NCBI GenBank assembly: GCA_913060865.1
Contig: CAJXTU010000002.1
Span: 62,001 to 126,000, forward strand
Source of the DNA: an uncultured Cycloclasticus sp.
GTDB taxonomy: Bacteria > Pseudomonadota > Gammaproteobacteria > Methylococcales > Cycloclasticaceae
DNA: 64,000 nucleotides
Direction: 5' to 3'
In this document: in pieces, positions 62,980-64,000 of the stretch
How positions within the stretch are numbered: position 1 is the first letter of the stretch
Layout: every line of letters starts with the position of its first letter
Program-made: the position numbers and the translations under genes
Notes under the pieces: generated by a model
Seen by the model: only the letters and a program-made list of their open reading frames with translations
Databases searched by the model: none
Told to the model about the DNA's origin: nothing

Positions 62980-64000
62980 CTAGCCCATACGGCGAATAGT
63001 AAACATAGCCGCTGACAAGGCTAAAAAGAACGGTAACGAGGCCGCTATCACAGGGTGTAAACCGTATAACACGCCGACATTCCCAAACAACCTATCTACT
63101 AAGTTAAAACCAATACCAATCAACGCACCAATCAATATTCTCGTTCCCGTACTACCCGCTCTATTAACACCTAACACCATAGGAATGGCGATCAGTAACA
63201 TCACTAAAATAACGAAAGGGCGAACTAACTTACTCGTGATAGCCACCACGAAACGCGTAGAATCTTGCCCATTATTATCCAAAAACTCAATATAACTCGC
63301 CAAACCGATAATAGATAAACGCTCAGGCTTAACCACAATAACATCCAGTAGCCCTGGGTCTAACAATGACTCTAATTGCGCTGAATCCGAGTTAGACACA
63401 TTCACAGTCTGGTCGGTAATGGTTGTTTGATGTACGTCCTTAAGCTCCCACTTGTTATCAACAAAACTAGCCGTCGCAGCCTGTGTGGTATATTTCAGTT
63501 CATTCGACTCGGTCATCTCATAAATACTGACATCTTTAAGTTCTGATGAATTTGAAATTTCACGAATATTCAAATAAGCATCGCCATCCCTCGTCCAAAA
63601 ACCATACTTTGTTTTTAATGCAACTTGCTCATTTTTTGCGGTGAACTTTAACATTTGCGCGGCTTGCTCACTAACCGGCGCCACAAATTCACTGACTAAT
63701 AAAGAAACAACCATCAGCACCACACCGACGCGAAGCGATGCAAAAATAATCTGCCAACGGCTAATACCTGCCGCCCTCATTGCTGTTAATTCATAATTAT
63801 TCGCCATGCCACCCAGCGTGATTAACGCACCTAATAAAGCCGCTGAGGGAAGTAATTCATAAAAATTCCGAGGCACAATGAGTAGCAAATATTTAAAAAT
63901 CTCAGCAAGGCCATATTGGCCATCGCCCATATCATCCAATTCATCAGCAAAGGTAATCACCAACACCAGCGATAATAAGAATAATAATGCAATGCCGGTG
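62980..64000 (-). CDS. lptG: LPS export permease LptG (N-terminus beyond window end)
   Basis: ADELDDMGDGQYGLAEIFKYLLLIVPRNFYELLPSAALLGALITLGGMANNYELTAMRAAGISRWQI; open frame to the window edge. Confidence 0.97.
   Translation of the reverse strand, partial: TGIALLFLLSLVLVITFADELDDMGDGQYGLAEIFKYLLLIVPRNFYELLPSAALLGALITLGGMANNYELTAMRAAGISRWQIIFASLRVGVVLMVVSLLVSEFVAPVSEQAAQMLKFTAKNEQVALKTKYGFWTRDGDAYLNIREISNSSELKDVSIYEMTESNELKYTTQAATASFVDNKWELKDVHQTTITDQTVNVSNSDSAQLESLLDPGLLDVIVVKPERLSIIGLASYIEFLDNNGQDSTRFVVAITSKLVRPFVILVMLLIAIPMVLGVNRAGSTGTRILIGALIGIGFNLVDRLFGNVGVLYGLHPVIAASLPFFLALSAAMFTIRRMG

Overview
This 64 kb window is chromosomal DNA from a low-GC gammaproteobacterium. The gene set (PQQ biosynthesis, glutathione-dependent formaldehyde dehydrogenase, PHA synthase, AAHS-type aromatic-acid transporter) suggests a marine methylotroph or hydrocarbon degrader; that placement is inference. 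Most of the window is housekeeping: groESL under a perfect CIRCE operator, purL, bamC-dapA, bcp, pcnB-folK-dNK-panB-panC-MscS-panD, ispH, phaA/phaC, tusDCB+tusE, bepA and lptG. The accessory stretch is about 4.0-13.8 kb. It holds (i) an integrase-less gene-cassette array with at least three attC-like sites and matching R''/R' cores, carrying a DUF2335-like cassette and a yefM-yoeB toxin-antitoxin cassette; (ii) a short pqqA gene missing from the ORF track, with its own terminator; (iii) a ~6 kb minus-strand envelope locus (LpoB-like, YcfL-like, COG3014-like, a three-fold CsgG-like 831 aa protein and a second CsgG/FlgT-like protein) that separates pqqA from pqqBCDE; (iv) a decayed IS5-type transposase. 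Other items: an rraA frameshift at a G6 run, a 54-bp-period tandem duplication between two convergent genes, an Irr-like Fur regulator, and a ~1 kb gap with no recognisable gene. No CRISPR array, rRNA or intact mobile element was seen.
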